Shown: piece after piece, positions 1 to 11,466 of the stretch
Position numbering within the stretch: position 1 is the stretch's first letter
Layout: each line of letters starts with the position of its first letter
NCBI GenBank assembly: GCA_023055505.1
Contig: JALIRH010000030.1
Location: 4,212,001 to 4,276,000 of the forward strand
Reading direction: 5' to 3'
DNA: 64,000 nt
From: Callipepla californica brunnescens
Lineage: Eukaryota > Chordata > Aves > Galliformes > Odontophoridae
Made by a program: the position numbers and the translations under genes
Notes under the pieces: generated by a model
What the model was told of the DNA's origin: nothing
Database searches by the model: none
The model's input: only the letters and a program-made list of their open reading frames with translations

Positions 1-379
1 GGTATCTGACAGGTGCCTCTATCATTGCTTTTAATTTGTCATATAGGGACCAGAACGAATGGAACAGAATGGCAAACCTAACCAAGTTCCAGTACGTTTT
101 GAGCATTAAGAGGGAAAAAACAATGAAATGCAGCCCCTTTAAGAACAGTTTAAAACGAGAGAGCATTTTTTTTTCTTTACTATAACAAGTTAGCAGCACC
201 CATAAAAGTTTACAAATATCCCAGAACAACTGGCAGTACGCCCAGACTTCAAGGTCGTGTTATGCCGTACAGTACCTGCAATACAGATAAGCTTGCTAGC
301 AAGAGACAGAGATTCACTCTAGGAGTATGTCTCTGCCCGGCTAAGGCAGCTCGTTTGCCCCACGTTGGGCGCCAAAAAA
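1..379 (-). mobile_element. Leader/internal start of a minus-strand provirus, cut by window edge
   Basis: This segment follows the 3' edge of the LTR at 380-954 when read on the minus strand, so it is the beginning of the internal region of a provirus whose body runs off the left end of the window. It holds the primer binding site (357-374). No gag frame can be recognised in the part present; the short open frames here look fortuitous. The family is unknown from this piece alone. The tRNA-Lys-type primer site is typical of class II (beta-like) elements, but related LTR fragments elsewhere in the window flank ERVL-type pol, so the class should be treated as open. Confidence 0.6.
357..374 (-). 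other. Primer binding site, tRNA-Lys(1,2) type
   Basis: On the minus strand, a few T residues after the LTR end, the sequence reads TGGCGCCCAACGTGGGGC, which matches the 18-nt complement of the 3' end of tRNA-Lys(1,2) as I recall it. This fixes the orientation: the LTR at 380-954 is the 5' LTR of a minus-strand element. Confidence 0.75.
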
Positions 380-1147
<768 letters not shown>

Positions 1148-2933
1148 AAGCACCTTCAGAATATGAGAACCCTCAGAAACAGTTCCAGCCACGTTTCCTA
1201 CCAGCACATGCACACTGCAGACAGAGCCTGCAATGCCCCAGACATGGAATAGCTTCAACCAGAGCCACAGCCTGGTTACCCACTGTGGCTGTGTGTGGTG
1301 TTGAACCACACAGTTCCCTTGTCCCAAATGCAGGTTGAGATCCAGCAATGGCTCCAACCTCATCAAGTAGAAAGGGATCCACTCAGGTCAAGGACCACAG
1401 AAATGCCAGCACCGCAGGAAGAGCTCCTTCCAGAGCTTTGTCCACATTGAATATTGCCCAGTGCTCGTGAGGGAAATGCCCTGCAAGCGTCTGTGCTGCA
1501 GGAAGAATTTCTCTCAGGGCTGACTTCTCATTTCTCATCGGAAAACCCCCAGTACTGAGACCTTGAGAATTCTGGAGAACTCAGCATGAGAGAGACCCAG
1601 ATGCTTCTCCCCCCACAGGAAGTGTTTGCAAAGGAGATGGCTTTGTTGGAACCCTCTGCAGAAGGGAATTATCCCAGGAGTTTCAGATCACCTTTCCTTG
1701 CTAACAAAAATATTCTCTCACCATGTATGCTTCTCTCCTCTGCTCTTCCTGCAAGCAGCTTTTGGATGCCATCTCCTAAGGAAAATCAGCTGTGTCTGGT
1801 TGCTCTGTGTGTCTGTGTGCATGTGCTGCTCTCAGAAGTTTCTGAGTGCACTGTGGAATGATAAACAAGGGTCAGGAATGAAGTAACGTGGCTCGTGGAA
1901 GTTTTCTGAAAATAAGCTGTAGTTGATGGGGAAGGGGGTGAATAAAGTAGGAGAGTTGTTCTGGACCTTTTGTCACTGTAGTCTTGCTTTTTGTTCTGAA
2001 AATAAAAGACCACTTCTGGATTGAGGAATGGTACAAGGAAGTTTGATTTTGGTGCTGACTCCAGTCCACTGCTTTCATCACAGGGAGGCATTTCTTTCAC
2101 ACAAGCAATGTCATTCCTTTTCACAGTGCTGCACACTGCTTCTACGCCCCTTCCCAAAAGGTTTAATCAGGAGCTCAGAGCAGCTGTGAGACACCAAGCT
2201 TTGCTTGGCTCCACTGGATCTACAAAAAACTGAGCTTGTTTCTCCTAAGTGCAGCATCCCATGTCTCAGGAGGTGGTGGGAGCAGAAGGCAGTGCAAACC
2301 CACAGGGTGCACAAGCAGCTTATCCCCGCAGCACAGAGGTTTCAGAGTGCTCTCCAGTGCATGCTTGCCTCTTTTCTGAGCTTGAAGGTCTTTGCTTCGG
2401 CCTTGGGAAAGTGTCCACAAGACCTCCTGAAGAACGGCCACCACATATGCCTGGCTCAGCTCAAGCTCCTGAGGTCAGTTTGCAGGAAGCGCAGGTTGAT
2501 TTTGGTGAGCTGGTGAAGCCAGCAGGAGCCTGCCCATGTCCTCAGGAGCTGTGAGTTTCTCTGTAGGATCCCTGAGCACTCCCTGTAGACATCAATGAGA
2601 TGATTCTTGCAGTACTGCAAAGCGCTGTTTCCTCCATCCCAGGGAGCAGAGGCCTGGTGTGGTGTAGGAGAGGTAAAGCAGAGCCCTGGGGGTTGTTGGA
2701 ATACAAAGCAGCAAGGGAAATGCCTGTGGAAGAGGCAAGCAGCTGGGAGGCTTAAGAATTTGCAGCAAGAGGAGAGAGTTGCTGAGGCAAGAGGTGAGAT
2801 GATTTACATTTCAGCTGCATTCAATTAATTCCTGACCTACAGCATTGCTCATGTGTTTCCCCATTCCTTTTGGGATTCCCCAAGAAGTGTTCTGACTACT
2901 TGGTGTTTTCATCATTTTGTGCCATTATTTCTT
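1148..2933 (+). other. 3' UTR and flank of KZFP copy A
   Basis: This stretch is collinear with the 3' flank of copy C (24,994-26,721) and, inverted, with D. It contains a candidate polyadenylation signal AATAAA at 1,941-1,946, about 0.8 kb after the stop, preserved in every copy. Open frames here are short and not shared consistently, except for an antisense island around 2,220-2,520 noted in the findings. Confidence 0.7.
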
Positions 2934-3435
2934 CCCAGGTGCAGGACTCTACACTTGCTCTTGTTGAACCTCACCACATTCCACTCTGCCCAACTCCGCA
3001 CTCTGTCCAAGCCTTACAGAATGGTGGCACAGCTTTCTGCTATGGCAGCCACTCCTCCCAGCTTTGTACTTTCTGACGGTGCCCTCTGTGCCTATATGCA
3101 GGTCACTGATGAAGATGCTGAATAAGAGCAGACGCAGCACCAACCTCTAAGGAACACCACCAGCTACACGCCTCCAACTAGACTCTGCCCCGCTGATGAC
3201 AACCATCTGAGCTCTGCCACTCAGCCAGTTCTCAATCCACCTCACTCTCCATTCATCTATCCCATGCTTCCTGGGGCCTCATTACAAGGATGCTGTGGGA
3301 GACCATGTGAAAAGCCTTTGCTAAAGTCCAGGTACACAACATCCAATAATCTCTGCCCATATGCCCAACCACTGTAGAAGTAGGTTGGGTATAGTAGTTG
3401 GTAGAAGTCCACCACGATGGACAACCATATACTAC
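2934..3435 (-). mobile_element. CR1 LINE fragment
   Basis: Read on the minus strand this is a piece of a CR1 element (ending in a CCTGCACCTGGG-type segment). The same insertion at the same point is present in the flanks of copies C (26,722-27,596) and D (33,645-34,007) and absent from B and E. From about 3,330 it diverges from copy C and appears disturbed by small insertions. Confidence 0.7.
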
Positions 3436-4409
3436 AATGCAGTAAAAATTAATTTGTTCCACAGACAATGAACAATGAGTGGGTCTGAATGTACTGGGGT
3501 TGGAGGGGAGGTGAGTGGAAACACTTTTGTTTCTTGTTCTTTCTTATTTACACCCTTTCCTTTTGGCTACCATGCAGAAAGTCTTTGTAATTAGCAATGT
3601 AATTAGGTTGTTGGGCCCTTATTCATACTGATGAGTTCTGTTCTGTTTCCGTAGCTTGGAATGGTTGGAAGTCAGAGACGGACTCACCTTTTTTCATTTC
3701 CATATGATTTCCGCGCAACTTTTGCATGGAGTATTAGTACTGTTTGATCGCCTCGCTCCTTAAGGTAATTTCACATTGCTTCCCTAAAGATTAAGAGACT
3801 AAATCAGCTTTGAAATTTCAATTTCCTGCATACAATCAAGTAAAAATAGAGATATCTATTTTTTCCATCATTCATCATAATTGTAGTGACAGAAGTCATA
3901 TAAAAGCTACAATTACCTCAGACACACCAAAAGACATTCATTGGGAGAAATAAGAGTACAACACACCTCTATCATTCTTCTGTATATCAATCAAACTGTT
4001 CATGAAGTGTCATGCCAAACTCAACACCCCAAGGTTCAGCTGTGTAAGAGTGCTAACAGAACATTTTGAAGTCCCTGGAGGAGCTTTTGCAGGTTGAATG
4101 CCCAGCAGCACCCTCATCTTCAAAGTTAACAACCATAGAAACAAATTCTGAATTTAACAGGAAGTTACAAAAAGAGAGCAAACATTACAGAAGAGGGACT
4201 TTTTTTGTGAACTGCACCCAACTTCTGAATTCTGTTTAGACAGGTCTGGAACATCAGGAAAAAGCAATGTCTTGGTGTCTCTGTAAAACTTATCCAGTGA
4301 AAAAAAACAAACAGAAGATAAAAAACAAATTTCTGGTGAGAACTTTTCCAGAAGAAATCTCCCACATACAGTTTCATGGAGGAAAGCAAGTATGAGTGTG
4401 TTCAACGTT
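3436..4409. other. Unidentified intergenic sequence
   Basis: AT-rich and unlike the other repeated blocks of the window. I see no convincing coding frame, LTR or LINE. The minus-strand frame at 4,154-4,462 (102 codons) has no recognisable domain and is probably fortuitous. Confidence 0.4.
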
Positions 4410-4850
4410 GGGCCCTTCACTGCAAGAAAGACATCAAGGCGCTGGAATGTCAAGGGCAACAAAGCTGGTGAGGGGTCTTGAGCACAGGCCTTACGAGGAG
4501 TAGTTGAGGGAGCTGGGATTGTTAAGTCTGGAGAAGAGGAGGCTCAGGGGAGACCTTATTGCTCTCTACAACTACCTGAAGGGAGGTTGTAGTGAGCTGG
4601 GGTTCGGCCTTCTGTCATGTAACTAGTGATAGGATGAAAGCGAATGGCTTCAAATTACACCAGGGGCGACTCAGACCAGACATAGGAAACAGTTCTCCAA
4701 AAGAGTGCTCAGGCACTGGAATGGGCTGCCCAGGGAGGTGGAGGAGTCGCTGACCCTGGAGGTGTTCAAGGAATATTTAGATGCTGTCCTGAGGGACATG
4801 GTTTAGTGAGAACTACTGGTGATAGGTGGAACTGAACGGCCACGTTCCTG
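4410..4850 (+). mobile_element. CR1 LINE, 3' end fragment
   Basis: The stretch carries the standard C-terminal and 3'-UTR signature of CR1: a segment around CTGGAGAAGAGGAGGCTCAG, then a segment around GGGCTGCCCAGGGAGGTGG. It is 5'-truncated, the usual state of CR1 copies. Orientation is plus. Start and end are approximate. Confidence 0.8.
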
Positions 4851-5279
4851 AACTGCAGATCCTGAACATTTGAGCAAGCCTTTAAAAACCTGAAGTCAGA
4901 AGCACAGCCCAAGTATGTGAGGGTGTTAGCGGGCCCTGCCAAGAGCCGACAGAGATCATAGACGGCATGAAGTGAGGTGTTTTTTTGAGAGGGCTGGTGA
5001 AGCAGGAAATTGCATGCATTAGACAGAGGCGAAAAATCAAATGTGGAGGTGGCTCTGAAAGCCCCTGATGCATTTCATTCAGCAGGATGGCCACGCACTG
5101 GCCCTGCACTCCTGCATGTCTCACAAACCCTTCCTTCTTCCACTGTAGTGATGAACCCCCACTCCAGGAGAATTAGGGTTCTTCCCTGATTGCGACTGCT
5201 ATTGGAAGTCCACTGAAGTGTGGGAGGTAAAAGAGAGGAGAAGATCAAGGTCATAATTATGACCTTCTCTTATGAAATA
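4851..5279. other. Unidentified sequence left of LTR fragment
   Basis: No gene or repeat recognised. The purine-rich run just left of 5,280 would suit a polypurine tract in front of a plus-strand LTR, so part of this may be the 3' internal end of a plus-strand family-1 element, but no coding trace supports this. Confidence 0.3.
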
Positions 5280-5703
5280 TGTCATGGTTTTATGATTTTT
5301 GGTATTGGTATTTCACATTATAACATCATGTAGTGCATTGAGAATTAAAGTGTTCATGCTCCTGCACCATGGATCACCGACAGTTCTGGGTATAGCTGTC
5401 TCAGAAGAGAGGAAGAACTACTTTAAATAGAAGTCTTTGCATTGTTTTTTATTTCTATGGTTTTCTGCTCAGAGACTGCGTGTCACAAGATGCTCTCATT
5501 CCTTTGGGGATCGACCCATCTTTGGGTGCTCGCTGCCATCTCATGCTCAGCGTTTATCATAAGGCCTTTGGAATATTAGACACACACTCGTGCTCATTAT
5601 ATATCATTTATGAGTTTTAATTACAACTGTATTGCATATATTTTATTTTATGTATTATATTGTGTTACTTGGCTTTCCAATATCTTATTTACTAAATTAG
5701 TTA
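5280..5703 (+). repeat. Family-1 LTR fragment, plus strand
   Basis: It starts TGTCATGG and follows the LTR at 380-954 (reverse-complemented) through U3 and R until about 5,703. There it stops short of the LTR 3' end and is joined directly to the 3' end of a minus-strand pol gene. LTR and pol therefore point in opposite directions, so this is a rearrangement joint and not an ordinary provirus end. Confidence 0.7.
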
Positions 5704-7412
5704 GGACTGTTGTGATTGATGGATCCTCGAGTGTTGACTAACCAGGTGGCTTCTGAAGCCAAATGCTTCTCCCAATGCTTAAATGTTCTGCCACCCATTG
5801 CTTTCAACATGGTTTTTAACAACCCATTGTATCTTTCAGTCTTACCAGAAGCTGGTGCATGATAGGGGATATGATAAATCCACTCAATGCCATGATCTTT
5901 GGCCCAAGTATTTACAAGAGAATTTTTAAAATGAGTTCCATTATCAGACTCAATTCTTTCTGGAGTACCATGTCACCACAGGACTTGTTTCTCGAGACCT
6001 AGAATGGTGTTTCGGGCGGTAGCATGGGGTACTGCATATGTTTCAAGCCACCCAGTGGTCGCCACCACCATGGTGAGCACATAACGCTTACCATTGCGAG
6101 ATCGCGGCAAGGTGATATAATCAACCTGCCACGCCTCCCCATATTTATACTTTTGCCATCGCCCTTCCCCCCAGAGAGGTTTCATCCTCTTGGCTTGTTT
6201 AATTGCGGCGCACGTATCACAGTCATGGATCACCTGTGCGATGCCATCCATAGTTAAGTCCACCCCTCGGTCTCTAGCCCACTTATATGTTGCATCCCTT
6301 CCTTGATGTCCCGAGGTCTCATGGGCCCACCGAACTAGAAATAACTCACTCTTATGTTGCCAGTCCAAGTCTACTTGAGTCACCTTAACTTTGGCAGCTC
6401 GATCTACCTGGTGGTTGTTTTGTTGTTCTTCAGTTGCCTGGCTCTTAGGAACATGAGCATCTACATGGCACACCTTTACAACCATGTTCTTTATTCGGGC
6501 AGCAATATCTTTCCACAGTTCAGCGGCCCAAATAGGTTTACCCTTCTGTTGCCAGCCATTTTGTTCCCATTGCTGTAACCACCCCCATAAAGCATTTGCC
6601 ACCATCCATGAGTCAGTGTAAAGATAAAGCACTGGCCACCTCTCACGTTCAGCAATATCTAAGGCCAGTTGGACAGCCTTTACCTCTGCAAATTGGCTTG
6701 ATTCTCCTTTTCCTTCAGAGGCCTCTGCAACTTGTCGCGTGGGGCTCCACACAGCAGATTTCCATCTGCGGTGCTTTCCCACAATACGACACGATCCATC
6801 TGTGAACAGGGCGTATCTCTTTTCATTGTCTGGTAGTTCATTATATGGTGGGGCCTCTTTAGCACGTGATACCTCCTCTGCTGGTGTTGTTCCAAATTTT
6901 TTACCTTCAGGCCAGTCCATGATCACTTCTAGGATTCCTGGATGACTGAGGTTCCCCAACCGAGCTCGCTGTGTAATCAGCGCAATCCACTTACTCCAAG
7001 TGGCATCAGTAGCATGATGGCTGGAGGGAACCTTTCCTTTGAACATCCAGTTCAGCACTGGTAGTCGATGTGCCAGAAGGAGCTGCGTTTCAGTACCGAT
7101 TACTTCGGAAGCAGCTCGCACCCCCTCGTACGTGGCTAAGATCTCCTTTTCAGTTGGAGTGTAGCACTCCTCAGACCCCCTGTACGCTCTGCTCCAAAAT
7201 CCCAGGAGTCGGCCTCGGGTCTCTCCAGAGGCTCTTTGCCACAGACTCCAAGTGGGACCGTTCTTTCCAGCAGCAGTGTAGAGGATGTTCTTTACATCAT
7301 GTCCCATCCACACTAGCCCCAGGGCCAGGGCACAGGCTATCTCCTGCTTAATTTGCTCAAAAGCCAACTGCTGCTCAGGTCCCCATACAAAATCATTCTT
7401 CTTCTGCATCAC
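5704..7412 (-). pseudogene. ERVL-type pol: RNase H and integrase (broken)
   Basis: The frame covers the end of RT, RNase H (acidic residues in TDGS, FAEVKA and YTDSW, then HVDAH) and integrase. The integrase has an N-terminal HHCC zinc site (H-x3-H in the HETSGH segment, then CDTC), a first core Asp in WQVDY, a second in ESDNG and a Glu in KTERYNG. One in-frame TGA (5,973-5,975) separates the first core Asp from the other two. The frame then runs to about 5,718, where it is cut by the joint with the LTR fragment. The C-terminal end of pol is missing. In a functional retrovirus this region would degrade the RNA template and insert the DNA copy. Here it is a relic. Confidence 0.8.
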
Positions 7413-7413
7413 C

Positions 7414-7674
7414 TTATAAAGTGGGACTCACCATGAGGCTGTAGTTTGGAACATGCATTCTCCAAAAGCCCACTACACCCAGAAAAGCTTGGCTCTCTGT
7501 CTTACTAGTGGGTGGAGACATAGCAGTAAATTTATCAATCACATCTGCTGGGATGTGACGACGTCCATCTTGCCACTTTCTACCTAGGAACTGAATTTCC
7601 TGTGCAGGTCCTTTCACTTTGCCTCGCTTAACAGCAAAGCCAGCTTGCAGGAGGATCTGGATTATTCTCTCTAC
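7414..7674 (-). pseudogene. ERVL-type pol: RT thumb/connection segment
   Basis: This links the RT palm and the RNase H frame of the same relic. It contains the FLGVVGFWRMHVPNY segment typical of the RT connection just after the palm. It is out of frame with both neighbours: the upstream RT frame ends at a TAA at 7,675-7,677, and the next frame starts after a shift near 7,413. The inverted copy at 63,679-63,942 has the same shift before RNase H, so the damage predates the duplication. Confidence 0.75.
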
Positions 7675-8562
7675 TTACTTGAAAACTTCCCCTGCTGTAT
7701 TGCCCCACGCACTGATATCATCAATGTCTTGTAAGTGCTCAGGAGCACCGCCCTGTTCCAATGCAGTTTGGATCAACCCATGGCAAATGGTTGGGCTGTG
7801 CTTCCACCCCTGGGGCAAACGGTTCCAGGTGTACTGAACGCCCCTCCAGGTGAAGGCAAACTGCAGCCTGCATTCTGTGGCTAAGGGACTTGAAAAGAAG
7901 GCATTAGCAATGTCAAGGGTGGCATACCACTTGGCTGCTTTTGACTCCAGTTCATACTGGAGTTGAAGCATGTCCGGCACAGCAGCACTCAGTGGGGGTG
8001 TGACTTCATTCAGGCCACGGACATCTACCGTCAGCCTCCGTTCTGCACCAGCTTTACGCACTGGCCATATAAGGCTGCTAAATGGTGACTGGGTTTTGCT
8101 GATCACTCCCTGGCTCTCTAGCTGACAGATCAAGTTAGGAATGGGGAGCAAGGAATCCCTGTTAATGCGGTACTGCCGTCTGTGCACCGTTTTTGTAGCA
8201 ATCGGGACCTGTTGCTTCTCCAGTTGTAGCAACCCCACAACAGACGGATCTTCTGACAGGCCAGGCAAAGCAGACAGCTGCTTAATGTTATCTGTGTCCA
8301 CAGCAGCTAGTCCAAAAGCCCATCGACACCCCTTCATATCCTTAAAATATCCCATTTTGAGGTAATCAATACCAAGTATACATGGAGCCCCTGGGCCAGT
8401 CACAATAGGACTGTCAAAATTTTGCCAGTCTTTACCAGTGAGGCTTATTTCAGCCTCCAACTTGGTCAACTCTTGGGAAACCCCAGTCACCCCAGAAATA
8501 TAGATTAATTCTGTCCCTTGGCGACTCGAGGACATTAGAGTATACTGTGCACCAGTGTCCAC
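7675..8562 (-). pseudogene. ERVL-type protease-RT fragment
   Basis: The frame begins at the retroviral aspartic protease active site (DTGAQYTL) and includes the flap/C-terminal ILGIDYL motif. It then runs into reverse transcriptase fingers and palm (WPVRKAG, LTVDVRGLNEV, LDIANAFF, LPQGWKHSP). The catalytic box reads DIDD, so both Asp are kept but the Tyr and Met positions are changed; the inverted copy at 62,773 reads YMDD. The protease N-terminus lies upstream in a disrupted frame. Gag is absent. Confidence 0.8.
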
Positions 8563-8607
8563 CAGTGCCTTATATTTTTGTGGTTCTGATGTGCCAGGCC
8601 ATCGAAT

Positions 8608-8840
8608 CTACACAGTCTGATACACTCTATTATCCCTTTCCCCCCACCTGGCTGAGGGGCAGGGGCTATTGTGGCTGGTAGGCACCTCGCTCAGTTCTGA
8701 AGGAGTACCGTTCAGACAGGAGGATGTCTCATTCAGACTGGAGGGTGTCTCTTTCAGGTTGGAGGGCATCTTGCTCACACTGGAGACTATCTTGTTGACA
8801 CTGAGGGTTGTTGAGTTTGGACTGGAGGGCATCTTGCTTG
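8608..8840 (-). repeat. Coding 21-bp tandem repeat ahead of protease
   Basis: On the minus strand about eight units of 21 bp encode seven-residue repeats, for example KMPSNLK, ETPSSLN, ETSSCLN, GTPSELS. A hydrophobic residue recurs every seventh position, giving a heptad pattern. The frame then runs towards the protease and ends at a stop about 45 nt before it. The inverted copy at 62,502-62,726 has the same units, so the array predates the duplication. It may be what remains of the gag 3' end, but no gag homology is visible. Confidence 0.7.
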
Positions 8841-8967
8841 TTCTGAGGCAAGTATACACAGAATTATCAATGATCCATAGAGCTGGACTATTAACTCTTT
8901 AACTCTTAATGCACTACATGATGTTATGATGTGGAATACTAATGCCAAAAATCAGAAAACCATGACA
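8841..8967 (-). repeat. Family-1 LTR, 5' end fragment
   Basis: The right edge reads TGTCATGG on the minus strand and matches the first 125 or so bp of the LTR at 380-954. It is joined directly to the 21-bp repeat array, so the rest of the LTR, the primer site and most of gag are missing. The mirror copy is at 62,367-62,492. Confidence 0.7.
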
Positions 8968-10571
8968 CACTCACAGGTGGAATTTCTCCTAGTATCTTGT
9001 CTAACTGCATCCTCTTCCAGTTCTAAGCCAATTTCCCTTGTTCTGCTGCTATATTCCCTTATAAAGCGTTCCTTCCCAGCTCTCCTGTGGGTCCCCTCCA
9101 GGTACTGGAAGGCCTCCCTAAGGCCTCCCTGGAGCCTTCTCTTCTCCAGGCTGAAAAGCCCCAGATCTCTCAGCCTGTCCTCGTAGGGGAGCTGCTCCAG
9201 CCCTCTCATCATCTTTGTAGCCCTTCTCTGGACCTGCTCCAACAGCTGCACGTCCTTCTTGTGTTGGGGGCTCCAGAACTGGATGCAGTACTCCAGGTGG
9301 GGTCCTTCTCAGGGCTGCTCTCAATCCCTTCTGTGCTCATATTTGTGCCAACCCAGGTTGCAGGACCTTGCAATTGACTTTGCTGAATTTCATGAGGCTG
9401 GCATAGGCCCATCTCTCAAGGCTGTCCAGGTGCCTTTGGATGGTACCCTCTTCCCTCTAGCATGTCAACTGCACCACTCCTTTTGGTGTCATTCACGAAC
9501 TTGCTGAGGGTGCACTCTATCCCACAGCCTATGTCTCCTACAACGATGTTAAGTAACACTGGTTCCAGCACTGATCCCTGAGGGACACCACTCATCACCG
9601 GACTCCGTTTGGACCCTGAGCCATTGACCACAACTCTCTGAGTGGAACTGTTCAGTCAATTCCATACCCAAGGAATGTTCTGTCCTTCAAATCAATTTCT
9701 ATCCAAATTGGTGACCAGGATGTCACGTGGCAGTGTGTCCAATGCTTTGGACAAGTCCATGTAGATGACATGAGCTGCTCTTCCTTTCTCCACTAACGCC
9801 ATAACTCCATCATAAAAGGCCACCATGTTTGTCAGGCATGACATGATCTTGGTGAAGCCGTGTTGGTTACCACCAATCACCCTGTCTTTATTTTCCATGT
9901 GCCTTAGATGGGTCTTCAGGAGGATCTGCTCCATGATCTTGCCAGGCACAGAGGTGAGACTGACTGGCCTGTAGTTCCCTGGATTTTCTTTTTTCCCCTT
10001 CTTGAAAATAGGGGGTTATGTTTCCCTTTCTACAGACAGTGGGAACTTCACCACACTCCTATGGCCTTTCAACTATGACAGATAAGTAAGTACAGGAGCA
10101 ACAGGTTAATTCACTGATGCCTCCTGGCATCCTTGCCTGCCCTCCTCCATTGTGGCATGCACTGCTCCTGGGCTTGGAGAAGATGGCCCTTGAATACTGA
10201 CAATTTTTCTTGGTCTGCTCTTCCCTCCAGGGCTTTATACCATATCACCCTGCCAAGTAGTTCTCTGAAGAGGTCAATGTCTGCTCTCCTGAAGTGCAGA
10301 GTCGTGAGCTTGCTGCATACCCACGTTGATGCCGTAAAGATCTTGAACTCCATCATTTTTTGGCCCTGGAGCTCCACATTACTCATCAGCCTCTCCTTGC
10401 TGGGAAGACATTGATGAGTTCCAGCAGAGCACAATGTCTCTTGGGTTCCTGCACCACCTGGAAGAAGAACTTATCTTCAACTCATTCCAGGAAACTCTTG
10501 GATTGCTGGTGCTCTGCCTTGTTCTCCTTCCAACCAATATTGGCATGGTTGATGTCTCCCGTGATGAGCAG
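8968..10571 (-). mobile_element. CR1 LINE, ORF2 reverse-transcriptase part
   Basis: Minus-strand frames show CR1-type RT in order: a segment with QHGF and [13 protein letters not shown] (9,692-9,949), the SGVPQGSVL motif (9,416-9,631), then the C-terminal [16 protein letters not shown] motif (8,952-9,251). Stops and shifts separate them, so the ORF is dead. The RT of a live CR1 copies its own RNA at the nick. The mirror copy is 60,764-62,366. Confidence 0.85.
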
Positions 10572-10887
10572 TGTAAATGAAATAAAGGCAGTGACTGAGC
10601 CCTTATTTGAGATACAGGTGCTATATAACAAGATCCTAGAGGAAAGGGGAATTAACTCACCCCTCCCAGCAACTGCTTGAGTTAAGGAATGCCGCCACCT
10701 CTCATTCAAACTCTGGTGAGCTGGTAGTAAGAGAGCAAGGGAGGGGAGGGGTTAACCTGTGCAGGCTCTGAGCATATAGGAACTCCTGGAAGCAGCACTG
10801 ATAGGGAGAGAGAGAGAGAATGGGTGGATCTGGGCTCCTCCACTCCGGTCACTCAAGTGCTCATTTACTGGCAATCCCATTGCAACA
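10572..10887 (-). repeat. Diverged solo LTR of family 2
   Basis: It resembles the LTRs at 27,597-27,938 and 33,300-33,644 along its full length: a TGTTGCAATGGGATTGCC start on the minus strand, a CTCCACTCCGGTCACTCAAG-like block, a G-rich run and a TACA-type end. It is AT-richer and older. There is no internal region. The mirror copy is 60,447-60,763. Confidence 0.65.
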
Positions 10888-11018
10888 GGTGATTGTAATG
10901 TTAAGGAAAGCCCTTGGTTTGTCTCTTGGAACAGAAGGGTTAAGCCATAGCTGCAGCCTCTGGAGGTGTGGTGCTGTAGACTGCCCAAGGCTCTCTCACG
11001 GTCATTGGGATGTGGGTG
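10888..11018. other. Short unassigned segment between two LTR relics
   Basis: Mirrors 60,316-60,446. No coding potential is seen. It could be the 5' part of the following LTR relic or older host sequence. Confidence 0.3.
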
Positions 11019-11466
11019 TGTAGTGTTCGGTGAGTGACAATGATACTACACCTTCTGGCCTCCCTACAGGGTTACAGGGAGGCCCAATCGACACAAGGAC
11101 AACGTGTGCCCTTCTGAGCCTTGGCAGTACACACAACTGCTGTAGCAGTTGGTGTTTGTTGCAGCCGTCCGCCTTCAGCGTTAGCGTAAGGCCTTCGGTG
11201 TATCGGACATTCTTTCTCTTGCTCATTTGACCTGATTCATGAGCCTCCATTCCAATTATATTGTATTATTTTGCTTCCTGATAACTTATTTTGTAAATTA
11301 GCTCTCCTCCTCAGGTCGTTGCTGCTGTTTTGTTTTTAAATCCATCATTTCCCTTCTTGCTTTTCCCTCTCCTCCTTCCCCTTTCCTGGGGAGTGGGTCT
11401 GTGAGTCCCCCGCACCAATCGTCACAGAACCAGGCCAAACCAGCCTGCTAAACCGTTTAAACCACC
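11019..11466 (+). repeat. Family-1 LTR relic, plus strand
   Basis: From about 11,160 to 11,460 it follows the R/U5 half of the LTR at 380-954 (reverse-complemented), including the GCGTTAGCGTAAGGCCTTCG segment and the GCACCAATCGTCAC segment near the 3' end. Its U3 differs from the other family members. The mirror copy is at 59,855-60,315. Confidence 0.6.

Noticed and set aside
4154..4462. 102-codon minus-strand frame
   Set aside because: No domain, no copy elsewhere in the window, and it runs into the CR1 fragment.
8926..9377. Plus-strand frames across the CR1
   Set aside because: Antisense to the recognisable CR1 reverse transcriptase reading.
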